Origin: CAWFKS01 sp963816435
Lineage (GTDB): Bacteria; Pseudomonadota; Alphaproteobacteria; Rhizobiales; Rhizobiaceae
Length of the DNA stretch: 62,624 nt
NCBI GenBank assembly: GCA_963816435.1
Contig: CAWFKS010000022.1
Coordinates: 1 to 62,624 of the forward strand
Reading direction: 5' to 3'
This document shows, one piece after another, positions 1-9,177 of this stretch; positions within the stretch are counted from its first letter, which is position 1, and the number at the start of each line of letters is the position of its first letter. The translations under genes were made by a program, and so were the position numbers. The notes beneath the pieces were generated by a model. That model searched no databases. It saw nothing but the letters and a program-made list of their open reading frames with translations, and was not told where the DNA came from.

Positions 1-369
1 GAGACGGTCAGTGCCACCTTGGCCATCGAGAACCAGAAAGCCATGCTCGAATCTCCACCCGCGAGCCCCATAAATGTGCTTGCGAAAATGAGCGACTATG
101 CCGGAGACAGCGGAGTCGTAGTGAACGTCGACCCAATTGTCGTTGTTGTCGACAACCATGACTCGGTCGTTGCCGCTGCCTCCGAAGACATAAGCTTCTC
201 CGGACACTATTATCGTGTCGTTTCCCTCGCCAGCATCGATGTAGTCAAATGCTCCCAATATGTTTTCACCAGAAAAAATGAAATCGTCTCCTTGGCCACC
301 AAAAATGTTGTCGGAATTAGAGGTGCCTAACAGACTGTCGTTGCCAGAAGTCCCGTTTATGTTTGCCAT
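1..369 (-). CDS. RTX/hemolysin-type calcium-binding protein, N-terminal fragment
   Basis: The reading frame opens with ATG at 369-367 and runs off the left edge without a stop, so only the first 123 residues are visible. They begin MANINGTSGNDSLLGT and contain GGQGDDFIF, GEGNDTI and GGSGND, the glycine-aspartate nonapeptides (GGxGxDxUx) that bind calcium in RTX proteins. Such proteins are usually exported by a type I system using a C-terminal signal, which lies outside the window, so the substrate or activity cannot be told. There is no N-terminal signal peptide, which fits type I export. No good ribosome binding site is visible before the ATG. RTX identity is well supported; a specific function is not. 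Confidence 0.75.
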   Translation of the reverse strand, partial: MANINGTSGNDSLLGTSNSDNIFGGQGDDFIFSGENILGAFDYIDAGEGNDTIIVSGEAYVFGGSGNDRVMVVDNNDNWVDVHYDSAVSGIVAHFRKHIYGARGWRFEHGFLVLDGQGGTDRL

Positions 370-1075
370 TTGTCTATCCCGATTGAGTTGCATTGCCGAA
401 GATGAGGATGTGACAGATGCAACGCGCGAGCGAGCGGCCATCCGCTCGAAGGCTCTTGCACCCTCAATGCCAAAGTCACGCAAGGAAAATTAGCAGAGGT
501 CTTAGTCTTGTCAATTTGAAGTAGTAGACGGCTGGTCTGCGTAGTTATTAGAGGAGATTAATACGTAGGACGATCCTGGGAATGTTGCTGGACCCACGTC
601 CAGTCCACTGCCGCTCCCAATCGCCGTCGGCCGGCTGAAATAGGGATTACTCCCCATCTGATCTGACAAGCCGCCGAACGTTTGCGACCTCTTCACCCGC
701 TCCATACATATGGGACGCCTGTGCATGCGTCAGGTTCGGATGCCCCAGCGCTCCGGTTACTTGTTTCGCTGTCCGCTATGCGATGCGGCCTGCTCGCGCA
801 GCGCCGGCAGCCAGTCTTTTGCCATCGGTTTCCATGCCCAAGCTGCCGCTAAACGATCCGCAACGTTGCCACGCACGCGCGATTACGGCAAACGCCTTGC
901 TCAACAATAAGCGCGCGCCTAGTGCAAAGATTACAGAAATGCAAATAGGCGAAGGCGCCTATATTACAAAAACAACGTCGAAGAAATTACGACAAGAGAT
1001 TTGATTATTACAGCTGAATCGCTTAGCATCTTCATCAACCTCAGCGTGGGGCGGAGGTATTGATGGAGGGATGCA
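370..1075. other. intergenic stretch without a supportable gene
   Basis: Open frames here are short, lack family resemblance and have poor initiation sites. It is visibly richer in A and T than the DNA after 2.5 kb. A 7-bp stem with a 4-nt loop sits at 945-962 (ATAGGCG/CGCCTAT) without a T-run. It probably holds the promoter of the leftward RTX gene, but no convincing -35/-10 pair was picked out. Confidence 0.4.
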
Positions 1076-1260
1076 ATGAACAAACCGGGATGGCAATTCG
1101 AAATCGGCCAGCGCGTCGATCACCGCGAGGGCGGCTGGCCAGCCGTTGTGTCAGCCAGGCAGCGGGCGGGCGGCCAGGAAATCTATGGACTCGTCTTGCT
1201 TCGGCCAATGGACCCATTCCGCATAGGACCATCCTCGGCGAGGCGCTCGTCCCAGCATAG
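1076..1260 (+). pseudogene. small hypothetical protein, frameshifted
   Basis: A strong GGAGGG ribosome binding site ends 5 nt before ATG 1076. The frame gives MNKPGWQFEIGQRVDHREGG, then reads through into unlikely low-complexity sequence. Near position 1200 the neighbouring frame takes over with HRTILGEALVPA and a TAG at 1258-1260, which looks like the natural C-terminus. The spliced reading is about 61 residues and resembles short uncharacterised rhizobial proteins that start with GQxVDHRxGG; that resemblance is from memory. The interval is 185 nt, so one base missing or two extra would explain it. No function is assigned. It may form an operon with the HEPN-like gene 98 nt downstream. Confidence 0.35.
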
Positions 1261-1357
1261 CGCGCGCCGATCGCACCACAGGTTGGGCGCAGCGCGGTCC
1301 GTCGTCAGTAGTGGCGGCGGGGTTTCTTCGTTAATAGCCAGCCGATAGTGTTGGGGA

Positions 1358-1813
1358 ATGGAACAGAGCGAAGACGATCGCACCACATCGGTAGGCTTGT
1401 TCAATTTCGCAACCTCATGTCACGAGGGCGCGCGAGCGCTTGGCAAGGTCGATTTTCGAGCAACGCATCGCGATTCTCCGATAGCATTTCTCTACGTGCA
1501 TTCGATCGAATTGTTTTTGAAGGCGTTCTTGAGCATGCACGGACACAGCGTTGCCGAATTGCGAAGTCGCGACTTCGGCCACAGCTATAGGCGGCTGCGC
1601 GAACGATCAATTGAGCTAGGTTTGCAGTTCTTGGATGAAGATCTAGACGTGTTTGCCCGCATGGAGCAGACCGACTTCCCGATGCGGACGCGGTACCTCA
1701 GGACCGGCTACTATATGATTCCAACCATCGAGGCTCTTGAGCGCACCGCCGCCAGTATTCGCGAGGCAGTTGGTGATGAACTAAGAAAGCATGGGATCAA
1801 AGTCCGCAATTAG
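1358..1813 (+). CDS. HEPN-like domain protein, uncharacterised
   Basis: This 151-residue all-helical protein has no signal peptide or membrane segment. Residues around 40-85 follow the HEPN-type pattern: a helix with YVHSIELFLKAFL, then RSRDFGHSYRRL, which contains the R-x(4-6)-H arrangement seen in HEPN nucleases and nucleic-acid binders. HEPN proteins often act as toxins, RNA cleavers or abortive-infection factors, but many are inactive helpers. Nothing next to it is a clear antitoxin or nucleotidyltransferase partner. The start is ATG 1358 preceded by GGGGA, very close to the codon, so the initiation site is only moderately supported. The fold assignment is by eye. Confidence 0.5.
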   Translation: MEQSEDDRTTSVGLFNFATSCHEGARALGKVDFRATHRDSPIAFLYVHSIELFLKAFLSMHGHSVAELRSRDFGHSYRRLRERSIELGLQFLDEDLDVFARMEQTDFPMRTRYLRTGYYMIPTIEALERTAASIREAVGDELRKHGIKVRN

Positions 1814-1958
1814 AGAGCGATCGGCGCCCGACTAAGGAAGTCTGGGGGCAACAGCGCCGGCTGCATGCGGGGCAGCCGCGGCGCCAGGATCGCAAAACCG
1901 GTGGCGCGCCGGACATAGTGCAAGCGCACCGTCTGGAAGGCTGGGGGAGATTTGACAG

Positions 1959-2158
1959 ATGATCTTCGCAAACATGCGCGATAGCCACGACAAGCGGGCA
2001 GATTCATCATAGACAACCTTGATGATACCGCGGGCGCCAATGCGCCGATCGTTACCAACCTCAATCTAGTTGGCATCAGGCGACGTCTCAACAATGTGGA
2101 AATCGGCGTTTGGCTACTTGTGGCGATCGTCGCCTTGAACACGTGGCGGCATTGGTGA
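1959..2158 (+). pseudogene. possible small membrane peptide with an indel
   Basis: A GGGGGAGA sequence lies about 9 nt before ATG 1959, which gives MIFANMRDSHDKRADSS and then a stop. The frame continuing through that stop carries NLNLVGIRRRLNNVEIGVWL and LLVAIVALNTW, ending at TGA 2156-2158. That is a convincing amphipathic linker plus one C-terminal membrane helix. No normal start codon opens the second frame, so the two parts were probably one gene of about 66 codons, split near position 2010. The length is consistent with one missing base. Function unknown; this is a weak call. Confidence 0.25.
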
Positions 2159-2235
2159 GCCAGCCTCGCGCGGCTACAATGTGGCTATAAGCGCTGTAGC
2201 CAGTTTCCGGTAACTGGCTAAGTCTTTGATTTTAA

Positions 2236-2312
<77 letters not shown>

Positions 2313-2550
2313 AACCGGCTGATCCCCTATAATGACGGTGACGCCGGCGCAAGTGCGAAAGACGAGGAATTCGCCGAAGCCGCACCCGCGCGCGCCGCAA
2401 CCAGCATCTTCTCCGGCGCCGTGCGTGCCTTCGCCGCGCGGCCGATCGGCGGCCGCTAGCCGGTAGCGGAAGCTCTGAGCAGGAACAATTCCCGCATCAG
2501 CGGAATTGAGCCTGCACATCTCAAGCACCCACCGCCACCGGGGACACTTC

Positions 2551-3060
2551 ATGCAAACGGAATTCACCGTCAACGGCGCCAGCCGCCGTGTCGACGCCGA
2601 TGCCAGGACGACGCTGCTCGACGCGCTGCGCCTGCATCTCGGGCTCACCGGAACCAAGAAGGGCTGCGACCACGGGCAGTGCGGCGCCTGCACGGTGATC
2701 GTGAACGGACGCCGCATCAATTCGTGTCTCAGCCTCGCCTGCATGCACGAAGGCGACGAGATCACCACGATCGAGGGACTGGGCACGCCCGACAATCTGT
2801 CGGCGCTGCAAAAGGCGTTCGTCGAGCATGACGGGTTCCAGTGCGGCTACTGCACGCCCGGCCAGATATGTTCGGCCCATGCCATGCTGGAGGAGCTGAA
2901 GGCCGGCTGGCCGAGCCACGTCACGAAGGACGTCGCCACGGCGCCATCCGTCTCCATCGAGGAGATCTCCGAGCGGATGAGCGGCAATCTGTGCCGCTGC
3001 TCGGCCTACCCCAACATCATCGACGCGATCATGGACGTGGTCGAGGGAGGCGGACGATGA
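2551..3060 (+). CDS. paoA: aldehyde oxidoreductase, [2Fe-2S] subunit (PaoA/XdhA-like)
   Basis: This 169-residue electron-transfer subunit belongs to the xanthine oxidase family. The N-terminal plant-type ferredoxin domain carries KKGCDHGQCGACTV for the first [2Fe-2S] cluster. The C-terminal helical domain carries GFQCGYCTPGQ and NLCRCSAYPNI for the second. ATG 2551 is preferred to an in-frame upstream codon at 2506 because the family starts just before FTVNG. Unlike E. coli PaoA there is no twin-arginine leader, so the enzyme is probably cytoplasmic. Its stop overlaps the start of the next gene by 4 nt, so the three subunits are translationally coupled. Physiological substrate not deducible; aldehydes are the family default. 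Confidence 0.9.
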   Translation: MQTEFTVNGASRRVDADARTTLLDALRLHLGLTGTKKGCDHGQCGACTVIVNGRRINSCLSLACMHEGDEITTIEGLGTPDNLSALQKAFVEHDGFQCGYCTPGQICSAHAMLEELKAGWPSHVTKDVATAPSVSIEEISERMSGNLCRCSAYPNIIDAIMDVVEGGGR

Positions 3061-4040
3061 GGCCGTTCGAGTATTCGCGCGCCGGCTCCAGCGGCGAGGC
3101 CGCAGCGCTTGCCCGCGACGGCGCGACCTTCATCGCCGGCGGCACCAACCTGCTCGACCTGATGAAGCTTGAGGTGATGGCGCCGGACCGGCTGGTCGAC
3201 ATCAACCGACTCGACCTCGGCGGCATCGAGCCGACCGAGGACGGTGGACTGCGGATCGGCGCGCTGGTGCGCAACAGCGATCTCGCAGCCGACGCGACGG
3301 TGCGCAAGGACTACAAGGTGCTCGCCGAGGCGCTGCTCGCAGGCGCCAGCGGCCAGTTGCGCAACAAGGCGACCACCGGCGGCAACCTGCTGCAGCGCAC
3401 CCGCTGCTACTATTTCTACGACACCGCCATGCCCTGCAACAAACGCGAGCCCGGAACAGGCTGCGCGGCGATCGGCGGCATCACGCGGCTGCACGCGATC
3501 TTCGGAACCAGCGAGCACTGCATCGCCACCCATCCGAGCGACATGGCGGTAGCGATGCGGGCGCTCGACGCGGCCGTGGAAGTGGAAGCGGCCGACGGCG
3601 GAACGCGCGCCATCCCGCTTTCGGAATTCTATCGCCTCCCCGGCGATACGCCGCACATGGAGACGGTGCTTCGGCCCGGCGACCTGATCACCTCGGTAGT
3701 GCTGCCACCGCCGACCGGGTCGCGGCAGACCTATCGCAAGGTGCGTGACCGGTCTTCCTACGCCTTCGCTTTGGTCTCGGTGGCCGGGGTCGTCGGAATG
3801 GAGAACGGTCGCATCGACAAGGTCTCGCTGGCGTTCGGCGGCGTCGCGCCGCAGCCGTGGCGGGACCGCGACGTCGAGGAGATGCTAGAGGGCGAGGCGC
3901 CCGACGCGGCGCTGTTCGACCGCGCGGCCGAGGCGCTGGTCTCGAAGGCCGAGCCGCACGGCGGCAATGCGTTCAAGATACCGCTTCTGAAGCGCACGCT
4001 GAAAGCCGTGCTGGCCGAGCTGACGGGAGAGGGACGATGA
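3057..4040 (+). CDS. paoB: aldehyde oxidoreductase, FAD/[4Fe-4S] subunit (PaoB-like)
   Basis: This 327-residue FAD-binding subunit shows FIAGGTNLLDLMK, the FAD pyrophosphate loop, near residue 27, followed by a CO-dehydrogenase flavoprotein C-terminal domain. Between them is a cysteine-bearing insertion (RTRCYYFYD, PCNKREPGTGC), the extra [4Fe-4S] site that separates PaoB-type subunits from ordinary xanthine dehydrogenase flavoproteins. This is why I favour a PaoABC assignment. It passes electrons from the [2Fe-2S] clusters to FAD and on to an acceptor. ATG 3057 overlaps the preceding stop, and its own stop overlaps the next start (ATGA), so it is the middle gene of a tight operon. Confidence 0.9.
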   Translation: MRPFEYSRAGSSGEAAALARDGATFIAGGTNLLDLMKLEVMAPDRLVDINRLDLGGIEPTEDGGLRIGALVRNSDLAADATVRKDYKVLAEALLAGASGQLRNKATTGGNLLQRTRCYYFYDTAMPCNKREPGTGCAAIGGITRLHAIFGTSEHCIATHPSDMAVAMRALDAAVEVEAADGGTRAIPLSEFYRLPGDTPHMETVLRPGDLITSVVLPPPTGSRQTYRKVRDRSSYAFALVSVAGVVGMENGRIDKVSLAFGGVAPQPWRDRDVEEMLEGEAPDAALFDRAAEALVSKAEPHGGNAFKIPLLKRTLKAVLAELTGEGR

Positions 4041-6244
4041 CCTTCCAGATCAAGGTGGACGACGCCAACCCACGCCACAGGCTCGACGAGATGGCGCAGT
4101 CGCTGGTCGGCGCCGGGCTCGACCGCCCCGAGGGACCGCTCAAGGTATCCGGCACCGCCGACTACGCGATGGACGCGGTGCCCGAAAACGCCTGCTACGG
4201 CGTGCTGGTGCGCGGCACCATTGCCAAGGGTCGTGTCAGCGGGTTCGACGTGGAGGCGGTAAGCAAGCTTCCCGGCGTGAGGACGGTGATCACGGACGAG
4301 CGCCTGCTGCGCAACCCTGCCCAGGGCATGGCCACGAAGGCGCCGGTGCAGGGCAACGAGACGATCGCCTATCTCGGCCAGCCGATCGCACTGGTCGTGG
4401 CGGACACGCTGGTGCAGGCCGCATACGGCGCACAGCAGCTGCAGGTGCGCTACGAGGCCGACGGAGACGCCGCGGTCGATCCGAACGACGCGAACACGCC
4501 GGTGGAGACGCCGGAAAAGAAGCAGAAGTCGCAGGGCGACCTCGACGCGGCGATGCGCGATGCCGCCTTCTCGATCGACCGCACCTACACCACGCCGGCC
4601 CATTCCAGCGCGCCGATGGAGCCGCATGCCTCGGTCGCCGAATGGCACGGCGACATGCTGACGCTGCGCGGCAGCTACCAGATGCTGCGCTTCAACCGAG
4701 CCGAACTCGCCGACGCGCTCGGCATCGACCAGGCCAATGTGCGCATCCTGTCGCCGTTCGTCGGCGGCGGCTTCGGGGCCAAGCTCGGCATCGCCCCGGA
4801 ATCGGTCGCCGCCGCGCTGGCCGCGCGTGAACTGGGCGTGCCGGTGGCCGTGCCGATGTCGCGCCAGCAGGTGTTCGAGACGACGATGCGGCGCTCCGAG
4901 ACAACGCAGCGCGTGCGGCTTGCCGCGAACGCCGAAGGTCTGCTTACCGGCGTCGGACACGACGCGCTGGTCTCGAACCTTCCCGACGAATCCTTCTCCG
5001 AGCCGGTGACCCAGGCCACACCCTTCCTCTACCGCGGCGAGAACCGCGAGATCGGCCACCGCATCGCGCGCGTGAACCGCACCTGTGCGGGGTCGGTGCG
5101 CGCACCGGGCGAGGCCGTCGGCGTGACGATCCTGGAAGTCGCCATGGACGAGCTGGCGGAGGCGGCCGGCATCGACCCGGTCGAGCTGCGGCTGAGGAAC
5201 ATCCCCGAGGAGGACCCCACGCGCGGCGTGCCGTTTTCCTCCCACATGCTGGGCGAGGCCCTGCAGGAAGGCGCGAAGCGCTTCGGCTGGGACAAGCGCA
5301 ACCCGAAGCCCGGCTCCACGCGCGACGGCGAATGGCTGATCGGCATGGGCATGGCGTCAGCGGCCCGCGTCAACATGCTGGTCGAGTCGAAGGCACGCGT
5401 GACGCTGAAGGCCGACGGCACCGCCCTGGTCGAGACCGACATGACCGACATCGGCACCGGCACCTATGCGATCCTCAGCCAGGTCGCCGGAGAGATGCTC
5501 GGCCTGCCGATGGAACGCGTCGAAACGCGGCTCGGCGACACGACGCTGCCGCCCGGCTCAGGCTCGGGCGGATCGTTCGGCGCCGCTTCAAACAGCACGG
5601 CCGTGCTGCTTGCCTGCGAGGAGATCAGGGCCGAGCTCTGCAACCGGCTGGGCTGCGATCCGGATTCGCTGACGCTGAAGGACGGCAACGCGGTGACCGG
5701 CAACAAGCTGGTGCCGCTTTCCGACATTCTCGACGGCGCCGATCTGGTCGGCGAAGGGCATGCGGTGCCGGGCGACGCGCAGAAGAAGGTGCGGCAGGCC
5801 ACCTACGGCAGCTATTTTGCCGAGGTCGCCGTCAATGCGGTGACCGGCGAGACGCGGCTGAGACGGATGCTCGGCGTGTTCGCGGCAGGCCGCATCCTCA
5901 ACCCGAAGACGGCGCGCTCGCAGTGTCTCGGCGGCATGACGTTCGGCATCGGCATGGCGCTGACGGAAGAACTCATGCACGACCCGCGCGACGGGCACAT
6001 CGTCAACCGCGACTTCGCCGAATACCATCTGCCGGTGAACCTCGACGTGCCGCAGCTCGACGTCGTGCTGCTCGACGAGCGGGACGACTGGGCGAACCCG
6101 CTGCAGGCCAAGGGTATCGGTGAGCTTGGCATCTGCGGTGCGGCCGGCGCAATTCTCAACGCGATCCACAACGCCAGCGGGGTTCGCGTGCGCGACCTGC
6201 CCGCGACGCTCGACAAGGTGCTGGCCGGCATGGAGGCGGCCTGA
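4037..6244 (+). CDS. paoC: aldehyde oxidoreductase, molybdenum cofactor subunit (PaoC-like)
   Basis: This 735-residue catalytic subunit holds a molybdopterin cytosine dinucleotide cofactor and hydroxylates or oxidises the substrate. The N-terminal alpha/beta-hammerhead domain spans roughly residues 20-150; the Mo-binding domain follows, with the glycine-rich FVGGGFGAKLG segment. The C-terminal motif GIGELGICGAAG contains the glutamate expected to act as general base. It couples by ATGA overlap to the FAD subunit. No XdhC/PaoD-type cofactor chaperone or MocA follows, so maturation factors must be elsewhere. The downstream monooxygenase, 77 nt away, may be co-transcribed. Confidence 0.9.
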   Translation: MTFQIKVDDANPRHRLDEMAQSLVGAGLDRPEGPLKVSGTADYAMDAVPENACYGVLVRGTIAKGRVSGFDVEAVSKLPGVRTVITDERLLRNPAQGMATKAPVQGNETIAYLGQPIALVVADTLVQAAYGAQQLQVRYEADGDAAVDPNDANTPVETPEKKQKSQGDLDAAMRDAAFSIDRTYTTPAHSSAPMEPHASVAEWHGDMLTLRGSYQMLRFNRAELADALGIDQANVRILSPFVGGGFGAKLGIAPESVAAALAARELGVPVAVPMSRQQVFETTMRRSETTQRVRLAANAEGLLTGVGHDALVSNLPDESFSEPVTQATPFLYRGENREIGHRIARVNRTCAGSVRAPGEAVGVTILEVAMDELAEAAGIDPVELRLRNIPEEDPTRGVPFSSHMLGEALQEGAKRFGWDKRNPKPGSTRDGEWLIGMGMASAARVNMLVESKARVTLKADGTALVETDMTDIGTGTYAILSQVAGEMLGLPMERVETRLGDTTLPPGSGSGGSFGAASNSTAVLLACEEIRAELCNRLGCDPDSLTLKDGNAVTGNKLVPLSDILDGADLVGEGHAVPGDAQKKVRQATYGSYFAEVAVNAVTGETRLRRMLGVFAAGRILNPKTARSQCLGGMTFGIGMALTEELMHDPRDGHIVNRDFAEYHLPVNLDVPQLDVVLLDERDDWANPLQAKGIGELGICGAAGAILNAIHNASGVRVRDLPATLDKVLAGMEAA

Positions 6245-6321
6245 CGCGTTCGGCCGCTCGCGGCGAATTGCCACTTCCCCGCTCGGCCCGGTATCCTCGA
6301 TACCCGGGCCAGGAGACGAGG

Positions 6322-7827
6322 ATGGATGCCGCAGCCAAAGAGACTGACGAGGTGATCGACGTCCTGATCGTCGGGGCCGGCATTTCCGGCATCGGCGCCG
6401 GCTGCTATCTCGCCCGCGAACTGCCGCACAAGAGCTTCGCCATCCTCGAGGCGCGCGACGATCTCGGCGGGACCTGGGATCTGTTCCGCTATCCCGGCAT
6501 CCGCTCGGATTCCGACCTTTTCACCTTCGGCTACGAGTTCAAGCCGTGGCGGAGCAAAGCCGCCATCGCCAGCGCGGACGAGATTCTCGCCTACCTGCGC
6601 GAGGCGGCCGAGGAGAACGGCCTCGCCGATCGCATCCGCTACCGCCGCAAGGTGGTGTCCGCGAACTGGGACAGCGCAACAGCGCTGTGGACGCTGGAGG
6701 TGGACAACGGCGACACGGGTGTGGCGGAGCGTCTCTACTGCCGCTGGCTGTTCGCCGCCACCGGCTACTACGACTACGACCACGGCCACACCGTCCGCTT
6801 CGAAGGCACGGAGAACTTCAGTGGCCCGATCATCCATCCGCAGCACTGGCCGCACGACTTCGACTGGGCCGGCAAGCGCATCGCCGTGATCGGCAGCGGC
6901 GCGACGGCGGTGACGCTGGTGCCGGCGATGGCGGAGAAGGCCGCGCACGTCACCATGATCCAGCGCACGCCGACCTACGTGATGCCGGTCCCGACGGGCG
7001 ACCGGTTCGCCGACCTGGCGCGCCGCTGGCTGCCTGAACGCAGGGCGCATGCCGTGACGCGAGCAAAGAGCGTGCTCGTGCAGCGCTGGTTCTGGCTGTT
7101 CTGCCAGAAGTTCCCACGCGCGGCGCGGCGCCTCGTCCGGCGGGTCAACCGCAAGGCGCTGCCGCCCGGCTTTCCGGTCGACGAACATTTCAACCCGCCC
7201 TACGACCCGTGGGACCAGCGGCTGTGCGCAGACCCCGACGGCGGCATGTTCAAGGCGCTGGGCAACGGCAGCGCCTCGATCGTGACCGGCGCGATCGAAC
7301 GTTTCACCGGGACGGGGGTGCGTATGGCCTCGGGCGAGGAAATCGCGGCCGACGCGATCGTCACGGCGACCGGACTAGACCTCAGGCTGTTCGGCGGCGC
7401 CAGGGTGAGCGTCGACGGCGCGCCCCTCGAACCCGCGAAACACCTCGTGTTCAAGGGAATGATGCTCGACGGCGTGCCGAACTTCTGCTTCGCCGTCGGC
7501 TACACGAACTCGTCGTGGACGCTGAAGGTCGGGCTGGTCTGCCGCTATTTCTGCCGGCTGCTCGCGCACATGGACGCCGAGCACCAGGCCGTGTGCGTGG
7601 CGGAACGGCCCGCAGGCCGGATGGCGACGCGGCCGCTACTCGATTTCGGCGCCGGCTACGTGCAGCGCTCGCTGCACAAGCTGCCGCGGCAGGGCGACCG
7701 CGCGCCGTGGGAGATGACGTTCAACTATGTCGAGGACGCGCGCATGCTGCGGCGCGGCCCGGCGATCGACCCGGCGTTGCGCTTTTCGCCAGCACCCGTC
7801 AGGAGTCCCCAGCCCGAAAACGCCTGA
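6322..7827 (+). CDS. flavin-containing monooxygenase, Baeyer-Villiger type
   Basis: This 501-residue FAD/NADPH monooxygenase has an N-terminal Rossmann motif GAGISGIGAG at about residues 19-28 that binds FAD. It also has the fingerprint FSGPIIHPQHWP, matching FxGxxxHxxxWP of Baeyer-Villiger and related class B monooxygenases, and a second Rossmann motif GSGATAVT for NADPH. It probably inserts oxygen into a ketone or oxidises a lipophilic substrate, but substrates vary widely. ATG 6322 with GGAGACGAG just upstream is chosen over a TTG codon at 6268. Its position after the aldehyde oxidoreductase operon hints at a shared catabolic route for carbonyl compounds; that link is inference. Confidence 0.85.
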   Translation: MDAAAKETDEVIDVLIVGAGISGIGAGCYLARELPHKSFAILEARDDLGGTWDLFRYPGIRSDSDLFTFGYEFKPWRSKAAIASADEILAYLREAAEENGLADRIRYRRKVVSANWDSATALWTLEVDNGDTGVAERLYCRWLFAATGYYDYDHGHTVRFEGTENFSGPIIHPQHWPHDFDWAGKRIAVIGSGATAVTLVPAMAEKAAHVTMIQRTPTYVMPVPTGDRFADLARRWLPERRAHAVTRAKSVLVQRWFWLFCQKFPRAARRLVRRVNRKALPPGFPVDEHFNPPYDPWDQRLCADPDGGMFKALGNGSASIVTGAIERFTGTGVRMASGEEIAADAIVTATGLDLRLFGGARVSVDGAPLEPAKHLVFKGMMLDGVPNFCFAVGYTNSSWTLKVGLVCRYFCRLLAHMDAEHQAVCVAERPAGRMATRPLLDFGAGYVQRSLHKLPRQGDRAPWEMTFNYVEDARMLRRGPAIDPALRFSPAPVRSPQPENA

Positions 7828-7943
7828 CAGATCGACGGCGGGCGCGCGGCGCATCGGCGCGGTCCGCGCAAGCCACCTTGCACCCGGCGGCGGCTTCGGC
7901 CATAAGCGCGCGTCCGCAATTTCGCCGCGCCGCTTTCCCGGCC

Positions 7944-7986
7944 GCATGGTCCTTTCCGAAAAGCCTGCAACTTTTCGGGGCCATGC
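7944..7986. repeat. rhizobial intergenic palindromic element
   Basis: The 43-nt sequence is an imperfect palindrome: GCATGGTCC... and ...GGGGCCATGC at the ends, with CCGAAAAG/CTTTTCGG around a short loop. It matches in form the short repeat seen many times between genes in Rhizobium, Mesorhizobium and Brucella (GCATGATCC-TTTCCGAAAA...CTTTTCGGGATCATGC). It lies in the 192-nt gap before trpS, 34 nt from its start, and would also form a stable hairpin in the transcript. The family is recalled from knowledge, not searched. Confidence 0.65.
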
Positions 7987-8019
7987 TCAAACGGCCCTCC
8001 ACAAGCCAGGGGAACCAAC

Positions 8020-9087
8020 ATGTCCAGCTTCAAGCCTCTCGTCTTTTCCGGCGTCCAGCCGACCGGCCACCTGCATCTCGGCAACTATCTCGGCGCGCTG
8101 AAGAAGTTCGTCGCCCTGCAGGACAGCCACGATTGCATCTATTGCGTCGTCGACCTGCACTCGATCACCGCGCAACTCGTCCACGCCGACCTTGCCGACC
8201 AGACGCGGCAGATCACCGCCGCCTTCCTGGCCTCCGGCATCGACCCGACCAAGCACGTCGTGTTCAACCAGAGCCGGGTGCCGCAGCACGCCGAACTCGC
8301 CTGGATATTCAACTGCGTGGCGCGCATCGGCTGGATGAACCGCATGACGCAGTTCAAGGACAAGGCCGGCAAGGACCGCGAGAACGCGTCGCTCGGCCTG
8401 CTTGCCTATCCCAGCCTGATGGCGGCCGACATCCTGGTCTATCGCGCCACACACGTGCCGGTCGGCGAGGACCAGAAGCAGCACCTGGAGCTTGCCCGCG
8501 ACATCGCCCAGAAGTTCAACAACGACTTCTCCGATCGCATCGCCGAACTCGGCGAGGGCGTCGAGATGGAGGTCGGCGAGGAGAAGGTGAACGGCTTCTT
8601 CCCGCTCACCGAACCGCTGATCGAAGGTCCGGCGACCCGTGTGATGAGCCTGCGCGACGGCACCAAGAAGATGTCGAAGTCCGACCCGTCCGACCTGTCG
8701 CGCATCAACCTCACCGACGACGCCGACACGATCGCCAAGAAGATCCGCAAGGCCAAGACCGATCCGGCACCGCTGCCTTCCGACCTGGACGGGCTTGAGA
8801 ATCGTCCGGAGGCGGAGAACCTGGTCGGCATCTACGCAGCACTCGCGGAGATGCCGCGCGAGCAGGTGATCGCCGAATTCGGCGGGCGCCAGTTCTCCGA
8901 CTTCAAGCCGGCCCTGGCCGACCTGGCCGTGGAGAAGCTCGGGCCGGTCGCCTCCGAAATGCGGCGCATTTCGGCCGACACGGCCTATGTCGACGGGGTG
9001 CTGCGCGAAGGCGGCGAGAAGGCCGGCGCAATGGCCGAGGCGACGATGAAGAAGGTCCGCGACATCGTCGGCTTCCTGCAGGCCTAG
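8020..9087 (+). CDS. trpS: tryptophan--tRNA ligase
   Basis: This 355-residue class I aminoacyl-tRNA synthetase charges tRNA-Trp with tryptophan using ATP. The HIGH-type motif is seen as PTGHLHLGNYLGAL near residues 15-28, and the second signature as KKMSKSDPSD near residue 220. Both define the nucleotide-binding site. Length and domain order are standard for bacterial TrpS. GGGGA lies about 6 nt before ATG 8020. It is followed 90 nt later by a universal stress protein gene on the same strand. Essential housekeeping gene; no oddity other than the palindromic element upstream. Confidence 0.97.
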   Translation: MSSFKPLVFSGVQPTGHLHLGNYLGALKKFVALQDSHDCIYCVVDLHSITAQLVHADLADQTRQITAAFLASGIDPTKHVVFNQSRVPQHAELAWIFNCVARIGWMNRMTQFKDKAGKDRENASLGLLAYPSLMAADILVYRATHVPVGEDQKQHLELARDIAQKFNNDFSDRIAELGEGVEMEVGEEKVNGFFPLTEPLIEGPATRVMSLRDGTKKMSKSDPSDLSRINLTDDADTIAKKIRKAKTDPAPLPSDLDGLENRPEAENLVGIYAALAEMPREQVIAEFGGRQFSDFKPALADLAVEKLGPVASEMRRISADTAYVDGVLREGGEKAGAMAEATMKKVRDIVGFLQA

Positions 9088-9177
9088 GCACCCGCGGACC
9101 GACTGCTTGCCCGCGCAGCCGGGGGGTGGCAAATTGCTGCTCCCGGCCGCGGGCGGCGGCGCAACCAGGTAGATTGA

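Noticed and set aside
1810..2142. Minus-strand frame of 110 codons
   Set aside because: The opposite strand carries a more protein-like membrane-helix segment ending at 2158, and this frame has no motif or good start.
2198..2219. Inverted repeat AGCCAGTT/AACTGGCT after tRNA-Pro as a terminator
   Set aside because: There is no T-run on the minus strand after the stem, so a rho-independent terminator is not supported.
3758..5245. Long open frame on the minus strand (about 495 codons) opposite the molybdoenzyme genes
   Set aside because: It is the GC-rich antisense shadow of paoB/paoC, arginine- and histidine-rich, without family motifs. Similar long antisense frames occur at 7987-9930, 12887-15493 and 22143-24167 and were left out for the same reason.
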